NCBI GenBank assembly: GCA_911728435.2
Contig: OU452202.1
Span: 27,011,135-27,075,134, forward strand
Direction of reading: 5' to 3'
Source: Apoderus coryli
Lineage: Eukaryota; Arthropoda; Insecta; Coleoptera; Attelabidae
Length of the DNA: 64,000 nt
Shown: positions 21,501 through 32,619 of the stretch, piece by piece
Layout of the letters: every line of letters starts with the position of its first letter
Position numbering within the stretch: the first letter of the stretch is position 1
Notes under the pieces: generated by a model
Told to the model about the DNA's origin: nothing
Databases searched by the model: none
Seen by the model: the letters and a program-made list of their open reading frames with translations, nothing else
Position numbers and translations under genes: made by a program

Positions 21501-24032
21501 ATAATTGAAGTTAAAAGAATTCAGAAATTGGGTGGTTTTGACCTGGTTGGTTGGATTTCAAACTCCGAAAACGTCATGAAATCATTATCGGAAAACGATG
21601 AATTTTGTAAGGATTTATGTAATAGTGATTATTCAATTCAACGCGTACTCGGTCTATTTTGGGATTCTAAGATTGACATCATTTGTTTTAAAGTAAAGAT
21701 GGACTGTATTGAATTTACTCAAGATTGTCGACCTACCAAACGTCAAGTTTTGAGATTTGTTATGGCTGTTTTTGATCCACTTGGTCTAGTAGTAAATTTA
21801 ACAATACGGGGAAGAATATTTATACAGGATATATGGCGTAGCGGAATAGGATGGGATGATTCTATTGATGTCGAATTATTTAGAGAGTGGACAATCTGGT
21901 TGAACGATCTTCGACAAGTTTCTGAACTAAAAATACCAAGATGTTACTGTGAACAGATCCCTACCGCTAAACAAATAGAACTACACATATTTTGTGACGC
22001 TAGTAAACAAGCATTTGCTAGTGTTGCATATTTAAGAGTTGTAGGTAGAAATGACAACGTTGATGTGGCTTTAATTATGGCAAAAGCTCGTGTAGCGCCT
22101 ACAAAACCAATTTCGATACCTCGTTTGGAGTTACAAGCAGCGTTGATGGGAAGTCGTTTAAAAACTACTGTCTGGAATACTTTAGAAATTAAAATTAACA
22201 AACTTTATATGTGGACGGATTCGACAACTGTATTATATTGGATAAAAGGCGATGGACGAAAATTAGGACAGTTTGAAGCACATCGCATTGGTGAAATCCA
22301 AGAACTTACCGATTCATCCGACTGGCACTGGGTTCCTTCATCTCAAAACGCAGCTGATCTCGCAACAAGGGTTCATGACAAAGATCACAACATTATGACA
22401 GATTTTAAGAAATGGTATGCTGGTCCAGAATTTTTGTTATCAACGGATAAAAACGTATGGCCTTCTAAAAACTTTGGTAAAAATTTAATAGAAGGTGAAG
22501 CAAATAATGAAGTTCAGCTTTTAACAGTTCAGAATTGTAAACTTCAAAATTCTAGCTCTCATTTACCTGACATTTCTAGATTTTCAAAATGGTCACGCTT
22601 AATAAGAGCCACAGCTTACGTATTTAAATATGCCAGAATTTTGATATCTAAGAAATTTAAAAATAAGAACGTTCCTAAAGAATTGACAACAGCGGATGTA
22701 CAAGAAGCAGAATTAAAATGGGTTAAGCAATGTCAGTGGGATTCGTTTCATGAAGATATAGAAATTCTGACCAATAATAAAATGTTAAAGCCCAATAGTG
22801 CACTAAAAGCATTATCACCGATATTAGACAGTGACGGACTACTTAAAATAAGAGGAAGGATTGATCTTGCACCCAACAACGTACAAATTACAAAACGACC
22901 ATTAATTTTGGCACCTAAACATAGATATACGCAACTTTTACTGCAAAAATATCACGATGACTATAATCACCAAGGGATTGAAACAGTTTTAAATGAAGTT
23001 AGGCAGAGATTTTGGATTTTGAAAGGACGCGTAGCAGTAAAAGCCGCCTTTAAAAAGTGTCAGAAATGTCGAGTTGCAAAAGCGAAACCAGAACATCCTG
23101 AAATGGGTCAACTTCCTGCAGTTAGACTTACACCGAATATCCAGCCGTTCACTTACTGCGGTGTCGATTATTTCGGACCTATGTATGTATCAGTCGGAAG
23201 ACGACGTGAAAAAAGATGGGGTGTACTATTTACATGCTTAACTGTAAGAGCCGTACATTTAGAAGTTGCTCATTCGTTAACGGCTGATTCGGCTATAATG
23301 GCTGTGAGAAGAATGGCGTCAAGAAGAATTCAGCCCCGGGTGATTTACTCCGATAACGGCACGAATTTTCGAGGAGGAGCTGAAGAATTAAGACAAGCTT
23401 TAAACAATTTAGACCAGGAAAAAATGAGACAAGTATTGTTAAACTCTCATATAGATTGGAAATTTTTGCCTGCAGGTGCACCTCATATGGCCGGAGTGTG
23501 GGAGAGATTAATTCGTTCAGTAAAATCATCTCTAAAGAACGTGTTACATGGACAAGTTTTAAAAGATGAGTTATTACTTACCTTATTCGCTGAGGTTGAG
23601 AACATTATAAATTCACGACCATTAACGAAAGTTTCCGGAGATCCTGATGATTTAGAGTCACTAACGCCTAACCATTTTCTTCGAGGAACTTCGAATAATT
23701 TAAATTATTATGGTCCACTTACTACTGATCTAAGAAAAGAATGGAGGAAGTCCCAAAATTTAGTAGAATCATTTTGGAAACGATGGACTAAAGACTATTT
23801 ACCGACCTTGAACAGACGATCGAAATGGAATAAAGATGGCAAACCAATTAACGAAGGAGACATTGTGGTAGTGGTTGACGAAAGTGCTCCACGGAAATCG
23901 TGGAAACTTGCGAAGGTATTGACTCTTTTTCCCGGTCCTGACGGAAAAGTCAGAGTTGTAGATTTGAAGACAGCATCAGGCATATTCCGTCGGCCAGTAG
24001 CAAAGTTATGTCGGATTGATATGGACAATTGA
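18597..24032 (+). CDS. BEL/Pao Gag-Pol polyprotein, uninterrupted
   Basis: 1811 codons from the first in-frame ATG (18597); the frame stays open upstream into the LTR but has no ATG there. In order, by residue from this ATG: a Lys/Gln/Glu-rich coiled coil (about 80-125); the DUF1759-type Gag core starting FPYFDGNPEEWP (about 212); two zinc knuckles CPYCDGKGHKIRDC and CFSCLRSKHRTGNC (about 412 and 445) plus a third Cys/His cluster; a retropepsin-like protease with CDEASTVTLID (about 536), DEA replacing the usual DSG/DEG; RT with YVDDYLD (about 950); RNase H with HIFCDAS (about 1130); integrase with an HHCC finger (HDDYNHQG...CQKC, about 1452-1490) and a DDE core at GVDYFG, YSDNGTNF and VWERLIRS; and a DUF5641-type C-terminal domain. 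No stop or frameshift, so it may be active. Confidence 0.95.
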   Translation: MDNIEPSDAKILESSRQEKRKPVSSISSFHGFPLMQTVAEVHNNTDLTSSKKTHSKAISKGNSKQSVKSSELRRRQKALEGEKLRQKIEIQKIEIQKIESKMEAQKLQDQLKILEMQNEIEELADNSDIDSSVCTHNLIDDIESVTSIQKTSKWVEELNSNEGHLSKSREIENSDIKVLCDSISKAFNTISNTADQKVNDKFITRQVVERDFPYFDGNPEEWPVFISQFNRISAMCDYSNEEKLVKLQKCLKGQAKLAVSGMMLSPQNVDLVIDTLKMRFGRSDIIIKKLISKIKTYPQIKEYQLELLINFSSHVSSLTATIKSLGQPEHLKNPEVLECLVHKIPDTLKLRWGEEIRRCSEKVDLSIFADFIVDIAKSACYVSTPKFDIQRPQKIKPYESSFITSDIEDLICPYCDGKGHKIRDCRKLTNDDVKTRWEIVSKKKLCFSCLRSKHRTGNCRLKRSCNVDGCRRMHNKLLHTENQTYEVRREQNNGEIPSTSSENVLATGSGSKNVLLRMVKVKIYGEDRKFVETVAICDEASTVTLIDRSITDKLHLQGKSETLCLQWTNNFVSEHEKSICLDLQISGDFPNAKLFTLKNVRTVNNLSMPLQIITEEDWKAYPYLRDIPFSEINERPMILLGQDNIHLTVARKVIQGPENSPIATKTNLGYIMHGNQDTKAHTKQFYSFHVCDVHKSDEELHQLVKQSFSCDAFGILPEKIKTTTDEIRATEIMKRTAKYAGQKYEIGLLWKADNIHLPESKTTAIRRLNCIERRVLKDCSLREKYSDKIQSYVSQGYARKLLKEEAKIEGPRCWCLPHFPVVNINKPNKVRLVFDAASKSNGTSLNDNLLAGPDLLQPLVEVLMKFRQRKIAFCADIRDMFLRVGIQKEDRSSLRFLWRNNIKDNYETYEMQSMIFGASCSPTCAQYIKNLNAYDHTEDPEIINAITKKHYVDDYLDCTDDEEAALRRIIEVKRIQKLGGFDLVGWISNSENVMKSLSENDEFCKDLCNSDYSIQRVLGLFWDSKIDIICFKVKMDCIEFTQDCRPTKRQVLRFVMAVFDPLGLVVNLTIRGRIFIQDIWRSGIGWDDSIDVELFREWTIWLNDLRQVSELKIPRCYCEQIPTAKQIELHIFCDASKQAFASVAYLRVVGRNDNVDVALIMAKARVAPTKPISIPRLELQAALMGSRLKTTVWNTLEIKINKLYMWTDSTTVLYWIKGDGRKLGQFEAHRIGEIQELTDSSDWHWVPSSQNAADLATRVHDKDHNIMTDFKKWYAGPEFLLSTDKNVWPSKNFGKNLIEGEANNEVQLLTVQNCKLQNSSSHLPDISRFSKWSRLIRATAYVFKYARILISKKFKNKNVPKELTTADVQEAELKWVKQCQWDSFHEDIEILTNNKMLKPNSALKALSPILDSDGLLKIRGRIDLAPNNVQITKRPLILAPKHRYTQLLLQKYHDDYNHQGIETVLNEVRQRFWILKGRVAVKAAFKKCQKCRVAKAKPEHPEMGQLPAVRLTPNIQPFTYCGVDYFGPMYVSVGRRREKRWGVLFTCLTVRAVHLEVAHSLTADSAIMAVRRMASRRIQPRVIYSDNGTNFRGGAEELRQALNNLDQEKMRQVLLNSHIDWKFLPAGAPHMAGVWERLIRSVKSSLKNVLHGQVLKDELLLTLFAEVENIINSRPLTKVSGDPDDLESLTPNHFLRGTSNNLNYYGPLTTDLRKEWRKSQNLVESFWKRWTKDYLPTLNRRSKWNKDGKPINEGDIVVVVDESAPRKSWKLAKVLTLFPGPDGKVRVVDLKTASGIFRRPVAKLCRIDMDN

Positions 24033-24040
24033 TATTGTCG

Positions 24041-24054
24041 AGTGGTGGAAGAAA
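24041..24054 (+). promoter_or_regulatory. Polypurine tract
   Basis: AGTGGTGGAAGAAA, purine-rich and directly abutting the 3' LTR; the expected plus-strand primer site. Confidence 0.75.
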
Positions 24055-24256
24055 TGTTAAATATTTAGTTAATAATAATAGTTTAGTCCCTGTATGTTAA
24101 TGTATTGTTACATTGTTATTGTTGGAATAGGAGAAAAATGTCATGTCAGTTAATATAAAAAAAAAAGTCAGTCATAAATAAAATATTTGCCAATATCCAA
24201 TACGTCTTTAAAACATACTATATTCAGACATAAAGGCTATACGACAGTCTTTTACA
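24055..24256 (+). repeat. BEL element 3' LTR
   Basis: 202 bp; matches the 5' LTR base for base as far as I can see, except for one A fewer in the A-run. Followed by the GTTGG duplication. Confidence 0.95.
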
Positions 24257-24261
24257 GTTGG

Positions 24262-24899
24262 CTTTCGGAGGATGCATAAGGGGTCCAATAATGCACTGAC
24301 CTATTCCAGATTGAGATCCAATTTTGTTATGTTGTATCTCTTAATATTAACCAACAATTAAACTTTTATGACAAGTAGTAAGTACCTACTCTTATGATAA
24401 AATGGCACTTAAAAAGCCTTTTAAAGCTGCAATTCATATTTTCCAAGCTTTAGCCACAAAAGCCTTTATATATAAAATATAAATGACACAATTTCCCAAA
24501 GTGGTTCCCCAAATCCAGTAGCTAACACTATATTATGTGTCTATTTTACATTTTTATGAGAAATTTATTGATTTTTCAATTATCGACTCCATGTTGAGGC
24601 GTGCTTAAAATTAGTTTTTTTCCTTACATATTCGGATATGAGTAATTAGGTAAGAATAATTCTGTGCATTTTCCAACTATTTAGATTCTATCGCAAAAAT
24701 TTATTATGTATACCATATAATTTTAATAAATTGCAGCTAATTGTCGCAAAGTCTCCTGCTACAAAATATTTGCTAGTTTTATACTCTATAAAATACAACA
24801 TACGACATTGTTGGTTGTTGGATATACTTACCAGGGTCTGTTGGATAAATATCCGACTTGTAATCTACACACGTCAAATCGTTGACTATTTGAAGATGA
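24262..24899. other. Intergenic, no gene seen
   Basis: AT-rich DNA following the BEL element; no coding or repeat signal recognised. Confidence 0.45.
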
Positions 24900-25060
24900 A
24901 AAATTCAACATTTTTCAATACCACTAATATTCTACCATTGTTCATATTCACCTGACTACTTCTTCATGTTCGCAAACTTGAAACAAAATGTGGGTGGACC
25001 GCGTTTTTCATCACTCAAGAAGCAGTTGAATCATTTTAAAACCAAATTTGTTCAGAATGT
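24900..25060 (+). pseudogene. Mariner transposase C-terminal fragment
   Basis: Reads, across frames, LPLFIFT / DYFFMFANLKQNVGGPRF and ITQEAVESF, matching the YSPDLAPNDFFLFP...RRFSSxEEAVEAF end of mariner transposases. Only this end is preserved. Confidence 0.55.
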
Positions 25061-26130
25061 CTGTAATTTAACTGACGTTTTATGAATACAGTTGATGTTG
25101 TGGATAAGGATTTTGTGTGCAGTAAGTTAGAGAATATTGGGATACGTGCTCCAATATAACTGTGAAATTTGACTTTATTTCCAACAGATTCCACCATTGA
25201 TATATAGCATCGTCTCAAGGCACCACATTGGGCCTACTCCTGTTCTTGCTTTATGTGAATGATTGGTTGATTTATATTTATATGTCTGTTTATGATAAGA
25301 TAATTCAGTTGATTTTTTTAAAAGAACTGAGCTGAACTACAGATACACTAAAAACCAAAATTAACAAAATCGATAAACACAAAGTTGATAGAAAATTTGC
25401 TAAAAAAAATGTCGCTACCCTTGCATATTAGCAAAAAACTGTATTCTACTAGAAAATTTGCTTGGTTTTCCGTGAAATGGAAATAAAGTAACGCCTATTT
25501 TTGACTGCTGCCATTATTTATTAATCCAATCGTATAATTTGGTAGAAAGTAGTGCAGAAAGGGTAATGTGTGTCAATGTGTGGAAATTTAACTATTCGAT
25601 GCATGGCGAACCATTTAATCAGTTAAATATATATAGAGAACCGTGGATGTTGTCCAAAATGCTTACATGAATCGAACACTATTTACACAAATGGATGGGC
25701 ACACAATGCGTTTGAATAGTGATGAAAAATGGTTTTGCACAAAGCCGAAACATCAAATAGGAATAATGGAGTTTAGCAGTTTTTATTTACTTAGGGTTGT
25801 GGTGCGGCCTAACGGCGTAGATGATGTTTAAATGAAAATGTAGGTAAAATGCCTTCACAAAAATAAAGTTTACTTGTGTTGAATTTGGTGATCTGATCCA
25901 CAAATTCAGTGTTCGAGCAATTTTTGATTCGGAAAATCCATATGCACCAATACCGTACGAGTGTCGTAGATGCAAAAACAGCACCCGTAATGCCGCATCA
26001 TGTCGATGAAAATAATCACATATTTCGAGAGAGCCGATAATAATTGCATAAGTTTCTTTGTCGAGGAATAGTAAGCCCTACATTAATACGCAGGGACGTC
26101 AAGAACCATAATGAGACTGGCCAACGTCTC
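25061..26130. other. Intergenic, no gene seen
   Basis: A 62-codon frame at 25643-25831 contains DEKWF, a string seen in some IS630/mariner-group transposases. The rest does not follow the family, so it is left unassigned. Confidence 0.4.
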
Positions 26131-26560
26131 AGTTTGTTCATCGTTGGACGATTTTAAAGATTTTTGAGGATTTTGATTTTTATCGTATTTTGAGTTTAAA
26201 AGTTTAGAGCAGTGAATTTTTGAATCAGATTTGTGATAAAAATTAATTTTTCTTGAGTAATGAGACGTTTGTTTATTATTAGGTGGTTATAGAAATATTT
26301 CGGGGGCGGTTAAACGTTTGTGACACATTAGGGTTAAAAAATTTAGAGCAGTGAATTTTTGAATCTGATTTGTGACACATTCGACAGTTTTCAAGGTTAC
26401 GAGACGTTTGTGGTGTATAATCAAATAACTTTATATAAATATATAGGGGGTTAAAAAGTTTGTTTATCGTTGGACGATTTTAAAGATTTTTGAGGATTTT
26501 GATTTTTATCGTATTTTGAGTTTAAAAGTTTAGAGCAGTGAATTTTTGAATCAGATTTCA
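26131..26560 (+). repeat. Direct repeats, about 100 bp unit, two long copies and one partial
   Basis: A unit running from AGTTTGTT(C/T)ATCGTTGGACG through TTTGAGGATTTTGATTTT to TTTAGAGCAGTGAATTTTTG occurs at 26131-26231 and at 26457-26557, almost identical. Its last third recurs alone at 26338-26374. GAGACGTTTGT is also repeated between copies (26263 and 26401). No coding signal. The cause is a local duplication; its age looks recent from the similarity. Confidence 0.8.
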
Positions 26561-28849
26561 TTATTATTATGTTCATATTTCCAAAAACAATTAAACGGCA
26601 TTCCTGAATAATATAAACATTTCTATGTGCTTTATTTTGTTTTTTGATCAAGTGTTATTAAAATGACATACATATACATTGAATACGCTTCTAGTTAAAA
26701 TGAAATTAATTGCTTTTTTCGTCATCATGCGGATAAAATATTCTGTATCTCGATTACGTAGGTACGTCTAACAAAGGTAGGTTTTTTACAGATTTTAATT
26801 AAGTTGTCGCTGGTAGCAATATTAACTGATACCGTTAAAAAAAACATTCGATATACCATTACATTTTTATTTCTCCTTTATACCATGGGAAGCCTGAACT
26901 CATAAAGTAAAACAAGTTTCAGGAAACTGGCAGCAATAAACGCAGAATTCCTATGATGATTCGCGAGGTTCAGGAAACACAGGTAATTAGACGAACGGTA
27001 CGTGGTCGATAAAAGGAAACTAATTAAATATTTGTAGTTCCCTATTGGACGAGATAGGGGTACTGACTTGTTTCTCTAAAGATTTTTTTATTTTTGTCCT
27101 TCCTCTCTGTTGGTTGTTTCTGTTTCCACCGGCTCACTTTTCAGCCTCATAATAAGCCTGTGTTGTATTATCCCGGTAGTTTCTACGATTTCCATGCGGA
27201 TTGCCAGCGCGTTGGTAACGACCTCTTTAGTTTTTTGCTCTGCTTGTGTTTCTCTTGCCTAAACAATACCAATAAGGACAGTAAGACACCTTTTTCAACA
27301 AACTAGTGAATGGTCCCCGAAATTGTTTATTGTAAATAATGCATATTAGAATAAAGTAGGCTATCCTTAAATGAACAATACAAAATTTGTCTGCTTCTAA
27401 AGATCAACGGCACCATAAGCCACGAACTTGGTATATAGGTATCCGGGTATTAGCTACAGTGAAAATTAATAATAAGCCTTTAGAAGTCAAGCTTGAAGTT
27501 AAATATACATCTGCTTTTACAGAAAAATAAAACAAGGCTATTTCATAATATCCTAATGGTGTTATATTGTTTTTTACAATCATGCTACCTACATAATACA
27601 TAAATCCCCGGGAAAAAGGTACGATTTACTTTGTCCAGAAGGAAAATTCATTTGGGGTGTGTTTCAACAAAAATATTGCCTATCCTTACCTTACATTTAC
27701 GTTTTGTATTGTGTACACAACGCCAAGTAATTTACAGAGAGAGAGAGAATGGAAATACGTTTTAGCCGGCGAAGAAATAACAAAATGAAATAAAGGGTGC
27801 TTTATATTTTATATAGAATTGTTTTTTATTCCGCATTAGGCGTACATTGAGACAGAGATAGAACAGTTAGTATTAATAAATATTTCCTGAATATATCCTA
27901 TAGTTAATCACTCACAAAACATTTATTCACTAACAATAATTTAAATATTACTCGGAAAAGCCAAGAAATATATCTAGTATCTAGTGTGTGTTATATTTTG
28001 ATATAACTTGAGGTCATCAGCAAAACAAATAGTTACACCAGAACATGCTGTGTATGCAGGAGATTCGAAGACACCAACTGAAACGTATTGTCATATTTCA
28101 AATACCTACATATAGGCCTGACTAGGAGCAATTGCTAACACCTAAACCCAAATCCTAATAGCTTACCCAGAAAAATCAAATCCCAACAAATGTAAATAAT
28201 ATCTTCCGGTCTTCGCCGATTCATTAAATATCAATATTTATTTATTTTATGTCAATGATTTTAATAACCCAACACCAAAAGAAATTCTCTTCGATAGAAA
28301 TAAAACGGACATCAACATATTGTTCCAATAATAGATTTTTTTACGACCCAGAATTACATGTTATACCCCCTTTATACTGCAGCGGACATGGCTCTTCAAA
28401 TAATTTGCATTTGGTACGATAAAATCTGGTTACAAATGGGGAATAGTCAGAGAAATAAATTGCTCTGGTATGCAAAGTGTAAAGAGCTTCTAAATACAAG
28501 TATAATGCATGACTCAATCGATTAGAATTAGTTTACCACGAGTGTGCATACTTTGTTTTAGAGAGGCGGATTGAAATTTGCATGAAATACAATTTAAATC
28601 TGCATCGTATTGAAACTAAAGGATATCAAATAAACATTCAGTAAAGGATGCTGTGCCCTAATCTCTTATGTTTACGATATTTAGCTTCTAGAGTCAATTT
28701 GATTTTTGAGAAAGTTTAATTGGCAAAAAATGTGCTATTGAAACTATATTAATTTTTGTTTAACTCCCAACTTGTGAAAAATAAAACATCAAGTTCTCAA
28801 TGAATACATCTGCCGACTAGCTTCACGCACTTTAATTCTGCAGCTTTCC
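26561..28849. other. Intergenic, no gene seen
   Basis: About 2.3 kb AT-rich. Nothing supported by motif, splice pattern or repeat structure. Confidence 0.45.
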
Positions 28850-29300
28850 TTGGGTAAATTCTGGCGGGGCCATCTCGATGACATCTGCGAGAGGCTTAGC
28901 CAGCATGCCTATGTTATATTTAATCTTAGGCGGTCCAATGTGTCATCACTTAGCATTTATTATGAACCTGTGTATTCGGTCATATCCTATATCATAGTAA
29001 TTTGAAGCAGAACATCTGATATAAATGCAGTATTTGTTATGCAAACGCAGATTCTGCGAATCATATTTGACCAGCCATACAATATCTCCGGTCGTCTAAT
29101 TTTTAAAACAAAAATATTCTAACTGCCTTGTATATTTCTGTATAGACTTCTTTATTAAATTTCAATCTGGTGCGTGGGGCATTCCGTGGATATGGTACAA
29201 GAGTTAGAGATCGTCTGCAGTTGCCCAGGCCAAATCATCGATATTTTAAACAATTATCTTTCAGACATTTACGAGTTCAGCTTTTGTTATACTGAGGGCT
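28850..29300 (+). pseudogene. LINE reverse-transcriptase relic, C-terminal part
   Basis: Plus-strand frames read FWRGHLDDICERLSQHAYVIFNLR (the post-RT block WxxHIDxLCxKLS...YxIxxLR), SSLSIYYEPVYSVISY, MQTQILRIIFDQPYN (MQKRVIRII pattern), and GYGTRVRDRLQLPR (YxTRxxxxLxxPR). This is the thumb/C-terminal region of Jockey/CR1-type LINE proteins, broken by stops. Confidence 0.7.
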
Positions 29301-29839
29301 GAAGTGAAACCGGACCCTTACATTTTAGATTTGTTATACAAAATTACTTTCTTAAATCTCTCACTGTCAATACACCATCTAGTGAATCTATTTATAAGCT
29401 ATCGCTATGTGAAGACACATCATGTCAAAAGCACCATCTAGTGGCATTTCTAAATATATAAAAGGTGTCCCTCATATATTTAAAAAACATATTAAAGGTT
29501 TTTTATTTTTTTCTAGATATTTTTAGTAACCAGAACAGAGACAGGAAAAATGCATTATAAAGAGTTTCAGAAATAATGTCATAGTATTCTGGAAGTGAGT
29601 TAAATGATAATAAAGTCAATGGTAATGCACTTTGTAATTTGTTTTCCGTTTATATTACAGAGTGGAGTAAATGTATGTTAACAGAATTATCTGCCATTGT
29701 GTGGTAGAAAAGTTTTATTACAAAAATGTATGTGGATAAAATTTCTGGAAAAAATAATATTGAAAGATAATTTAGGACCTAAAATATTTATTTGGTTCCA
29801 TAATTGGTTTTTATTTTCATGGTAGTGAGAAAATTATTT
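29301..29839. other. Intergenic, no gene seen
   Basis: AT-rich; includes a pair of similar CACCATCTAGTG words about 60 bp apart (29371 and 29432). Otherwise featureless. Confidence 0.4.
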
Positions 29840-30110
29840 TTCTTGCGTATCTGCGCTTGAATTCAGCCATCGAATCTCGTCTTTAATTTCTTGAACTGTT
29901 GTTATTTTGTTGAAGTAGCTATATACCCTTCACGAAATCCCAGAAAAAAGTCACATGGAGTCAGATCATCTAATCTTGTTGGTCAATTTCTGTCGCCTGT
30001 GTGTTGCTTGTCGAAACGTCTTGTTGAAAGATGATTTATATTTGTTAATTCCGACATATAAACTGGCTTACCATGTAGCGATAATGTGCACCATTTAACA
30101 TTAGATCATC
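29840..30110 (-). pseudogene. Mariner/Tc1-superfamily DDE transposase fragment
   Basis: Minus-strand frames read LMLNGAHYRYM, FQQDVSTSNTQ (QQDGATxHT pattern with the second catalytic Asp), LTPCDFFLGFREGYIATSTK (SPDLTPxDFFLWGYLK pattern) and FKKLKTRFDG (ELKxRIxE pattern). The order is correct, with several frameshifts and stops. Confidence 0.65.
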
Positions 30111-31557
30111 CTCAAATTCGGAGAGCCTAATAATAGTGCCAACTGAAAATCCACTCGACCATTTACTTTGCAATAAACTCTGGCAACATTTAACGTACAG
30201 GTACAGGATTTTTGGTAATACTTTCGTTCATTTTTAGAGCATTTGCTAATTAACCGACACACAGGTACTTCTATGTCTCGACCACCATCAACTACCCTTC
30301 GTTCAAAAAAGTAAAAAATTTCGCGGGATACATATATTCGATTTTTGATTTTTCTTTCTTTTTATGTTGGTACACATGCCTCCAACATATTTGAATTCAA
30401 TTAAATGATCTTTATTTTGTCATAAATAGTACACAATGTACATAATAAATCAACTGATCACACTTTGTTGATGGTTTGTAATTTTTTTTGGCCAAAACAA
30501 CACAGTAATCATACATTACCCACCGCACTTAGCTTACAGAGTATTTTCCAACCCCAACTTTCCATTAAGAATTTTAGAGATGTGTGTTAAAAATATGTCC
30601 CCCTCAGCAGAAATATCGAGGATTAAAAAATTACTATTAATTTAAATTAATACAAATATTTACAATAGTGGTCATTGCACAGACTGACACACAATAAATC
30701 TCTGTTCAATTCCATGCTTTTTCGTGCAACTAAATTTCAACTACTTACTTTATTATTTTTTGAAATCACACACAATATTTGAGTGAAAATTGCTTTCGCG
30801 AATGATTCTAAGCAATAATAGAGACAATTATAATTATTCGAAAATTGAAAACTTGAAAGTGCTAAATACCAATTCTATTTAAACAGTTGTAATTAATAGT
30901 CACGCCATCCAAAATACAACATTTGTGCTTTGTCTAGTAAATTGTAAGTTTGCTGAGAAAATCGGCATAATAGTTTGCACAACGAACGTCTCATCAATTT
31001 CCAATCACAAAACTAAATTAAAGTAGTTAGAATAATGCTGTTTGAGTGGTTTGTAAAAACTGTATTCCTTCGATTTCAATAAAACAGGGCGGTCCATGAA
31101 TACTAAATTTTAGTTATTAGGAGTCAAATCTACATTTTTTTAATAGCATCTTGTGACTTCTATGCTTCTCAAACTGAGATCGTTACAATACAATGGTTTG
31201 TTTATCGTTTGCGTTTTTTGTTAAAATAAATAAATCTACAGATATAAGCAGTGAAGAAAGCAAGCATTTAATTAGTCTATTGTACAACGATTCAGTTGGT
31301 TTTTTTGTGAGACCTCATAATATTCTAAATGATTAGGTACTACGTCGTCACGGTAAAACTAATCACCCGGTAACAAATAATAGAATAAATAAAACTAGCC
31401 CAGTAAAATTGTTAATCAACTTTTTCTTGTAGCGTTTATGGTTTCCAAAGTCGAAAGATTTGCTGTATAAATCTTTGCCAAGGTAGTGATCCTTCATAAC
31501 CGAGCATTAGGCAATTTTCGATATTATTTTAATTTTACTGTAAAAAAACTATTTATA
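30111..31557. other. Intergenic, no gene seen
   Basis: The DDE relic may extend a little into this stretch from the left on the minus strand. Otherwise AT-rich without recognised features. Confidence 0.4.
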
Positions 31558-31670
31558 ACATATGTTTCTACAAACCCTGATTCCATAGAAGATCTTCGTT
31601 ACCGGATTATCGATGAGTGCTGATATATAACACGTGATATGCTACAAAATGTTTTCATTGGGTGACCATA
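31558..31670 (+). pseudogene. DDE transposase C-terminal fragment
   Basis: Reads ITYVSTNPDSIEDLRYRIIDE, stop, YITRDMLQNVF, matching the PxSLDDLRxRIxxExxNIxPExLxxV end of the same superfamily as the relic at 37033-37860. Too short to classify further. Confidence 0.5.
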
Positions 31671-32619
31671 TCTATTTATGCTAAAGACTCCATCGTGAGA
31701 GTCAGAATTGTTTGAATAACAAATCGAGTAAATCTGTACTTATTAAAGTCAATTTTAAACAGTCCTAAAAAACATATAGGTATAGCTACTACAGTATAGT
31801 TTGCTATTAATAAGAAAACTTGTTCACAAGAAGCCGCAAAAAGACATGTCCTTTACTGATCAAAGAAACGCTGGCAGAATAGCTAAACCTTGGTTGTAAC
31901 AAAATAGAGTTGGGCAGAGTTACAAATCCATAGAAAGATAAGCACTATAAACTATATTTCTCTACCTTTACCTTGAACTTGCAAAATGATATTTGTGTTT
32001 GGCTGTGAATCTTTTGATAAAGAACGACTTGTAAGTATGCTTTCTTACAGATATAATTTATAATGAAATATGTTGTTTCAGCTTTTATAAAATAAAAATA
32101 CTTCTTTTCTCAGCAAAATGAAATAAGTTTGTAATTTTAATACACTTATACCTTGGTAATACTCTGTTTTTTACAGACTTCAGGTTACACTAAAATGAAG
32201 CCTCTACTACATAATATAATGTCGCCACTGCACTGCTATAAAAGCATCTATTGTTCTTTTAAAGAAAGCACTTTACGTTGGAGGAGGTTTTGTAATATTG
32301 AACCCTACTATAATAGCTCTTGATAAATAAGTACTTGATAAAATATATGTTTTCGCTCTCTTGAAAAAGATTGTAAATGATTGGAAGTATGATTTGAGGG
32401 CGCTCTAATTTTAGTACAACTCTTGTCTTTACTAGATTTGGAAACAATCATGCGAAGTTTTTTCAAAAAATTAAACTCTTTCAACCTTTTGTCCTCTTTT
32501 CAAAGTTTTTTTTTCAGTTTTCGGAATAGGAAAAATTTCCAGTCTAGTCCGGTTGGCTGTTTTTGCAAAACGCAAGAGTCACGAATTGTTTTACCACAAA
32601 TCCCGGCGTTTTCTTAGTA
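31671..32619. other. Intergenic, no gene seen
   Basis: AT-rich, no supported feature. Confidence 0.4.

Larger units (their letters stand above)
18311..24256 (+). mobile_element. Complete BEL/Pao LTR retrotransposon
   Basis: A 5946-bp element: 5' LTR 18311-18513, primer-binding-like site 18515, one Gag-Pol frame, polypurine tract 24041-24054, 3' LTR 24055-24256, with GTTGG duplicated on both sides. The LTRs begin TG and end CA. By eye they differ only by one A in an A-run (11 versus 10). That indicates a very recent insertion. Domain order is Gag, zinc knuckles, protease, RT, RNase H, integrase, the BEL/Pao order. There is no envelope gene: the coding frame ends 22 bp before the 3' LTR. Confidence 0.96.

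Noticed and set aside
20291..23529. Minus-strand open frames of 78-98 codons inside the BEL element
   Set aside because: All are antisense shadows of the Gag-Pol frame.
24033..24054. Envelope-like gene in the BEL element
   Set aside because: Only 22 bp separate the Gag-Pol stop from the 3' LTR, so there is no room for one.
25643..25831. Frame with DEKWF, suggestive of an IS630/mariner-type transposase
   Set aside because: Only five residues match and no neighbouring family block is found.
26131..26560. CRISPR-like array
   Set aside because: Only three unevenly spaced copies with a 100-bp unit in an insect-like genome; a local duplication explains them.
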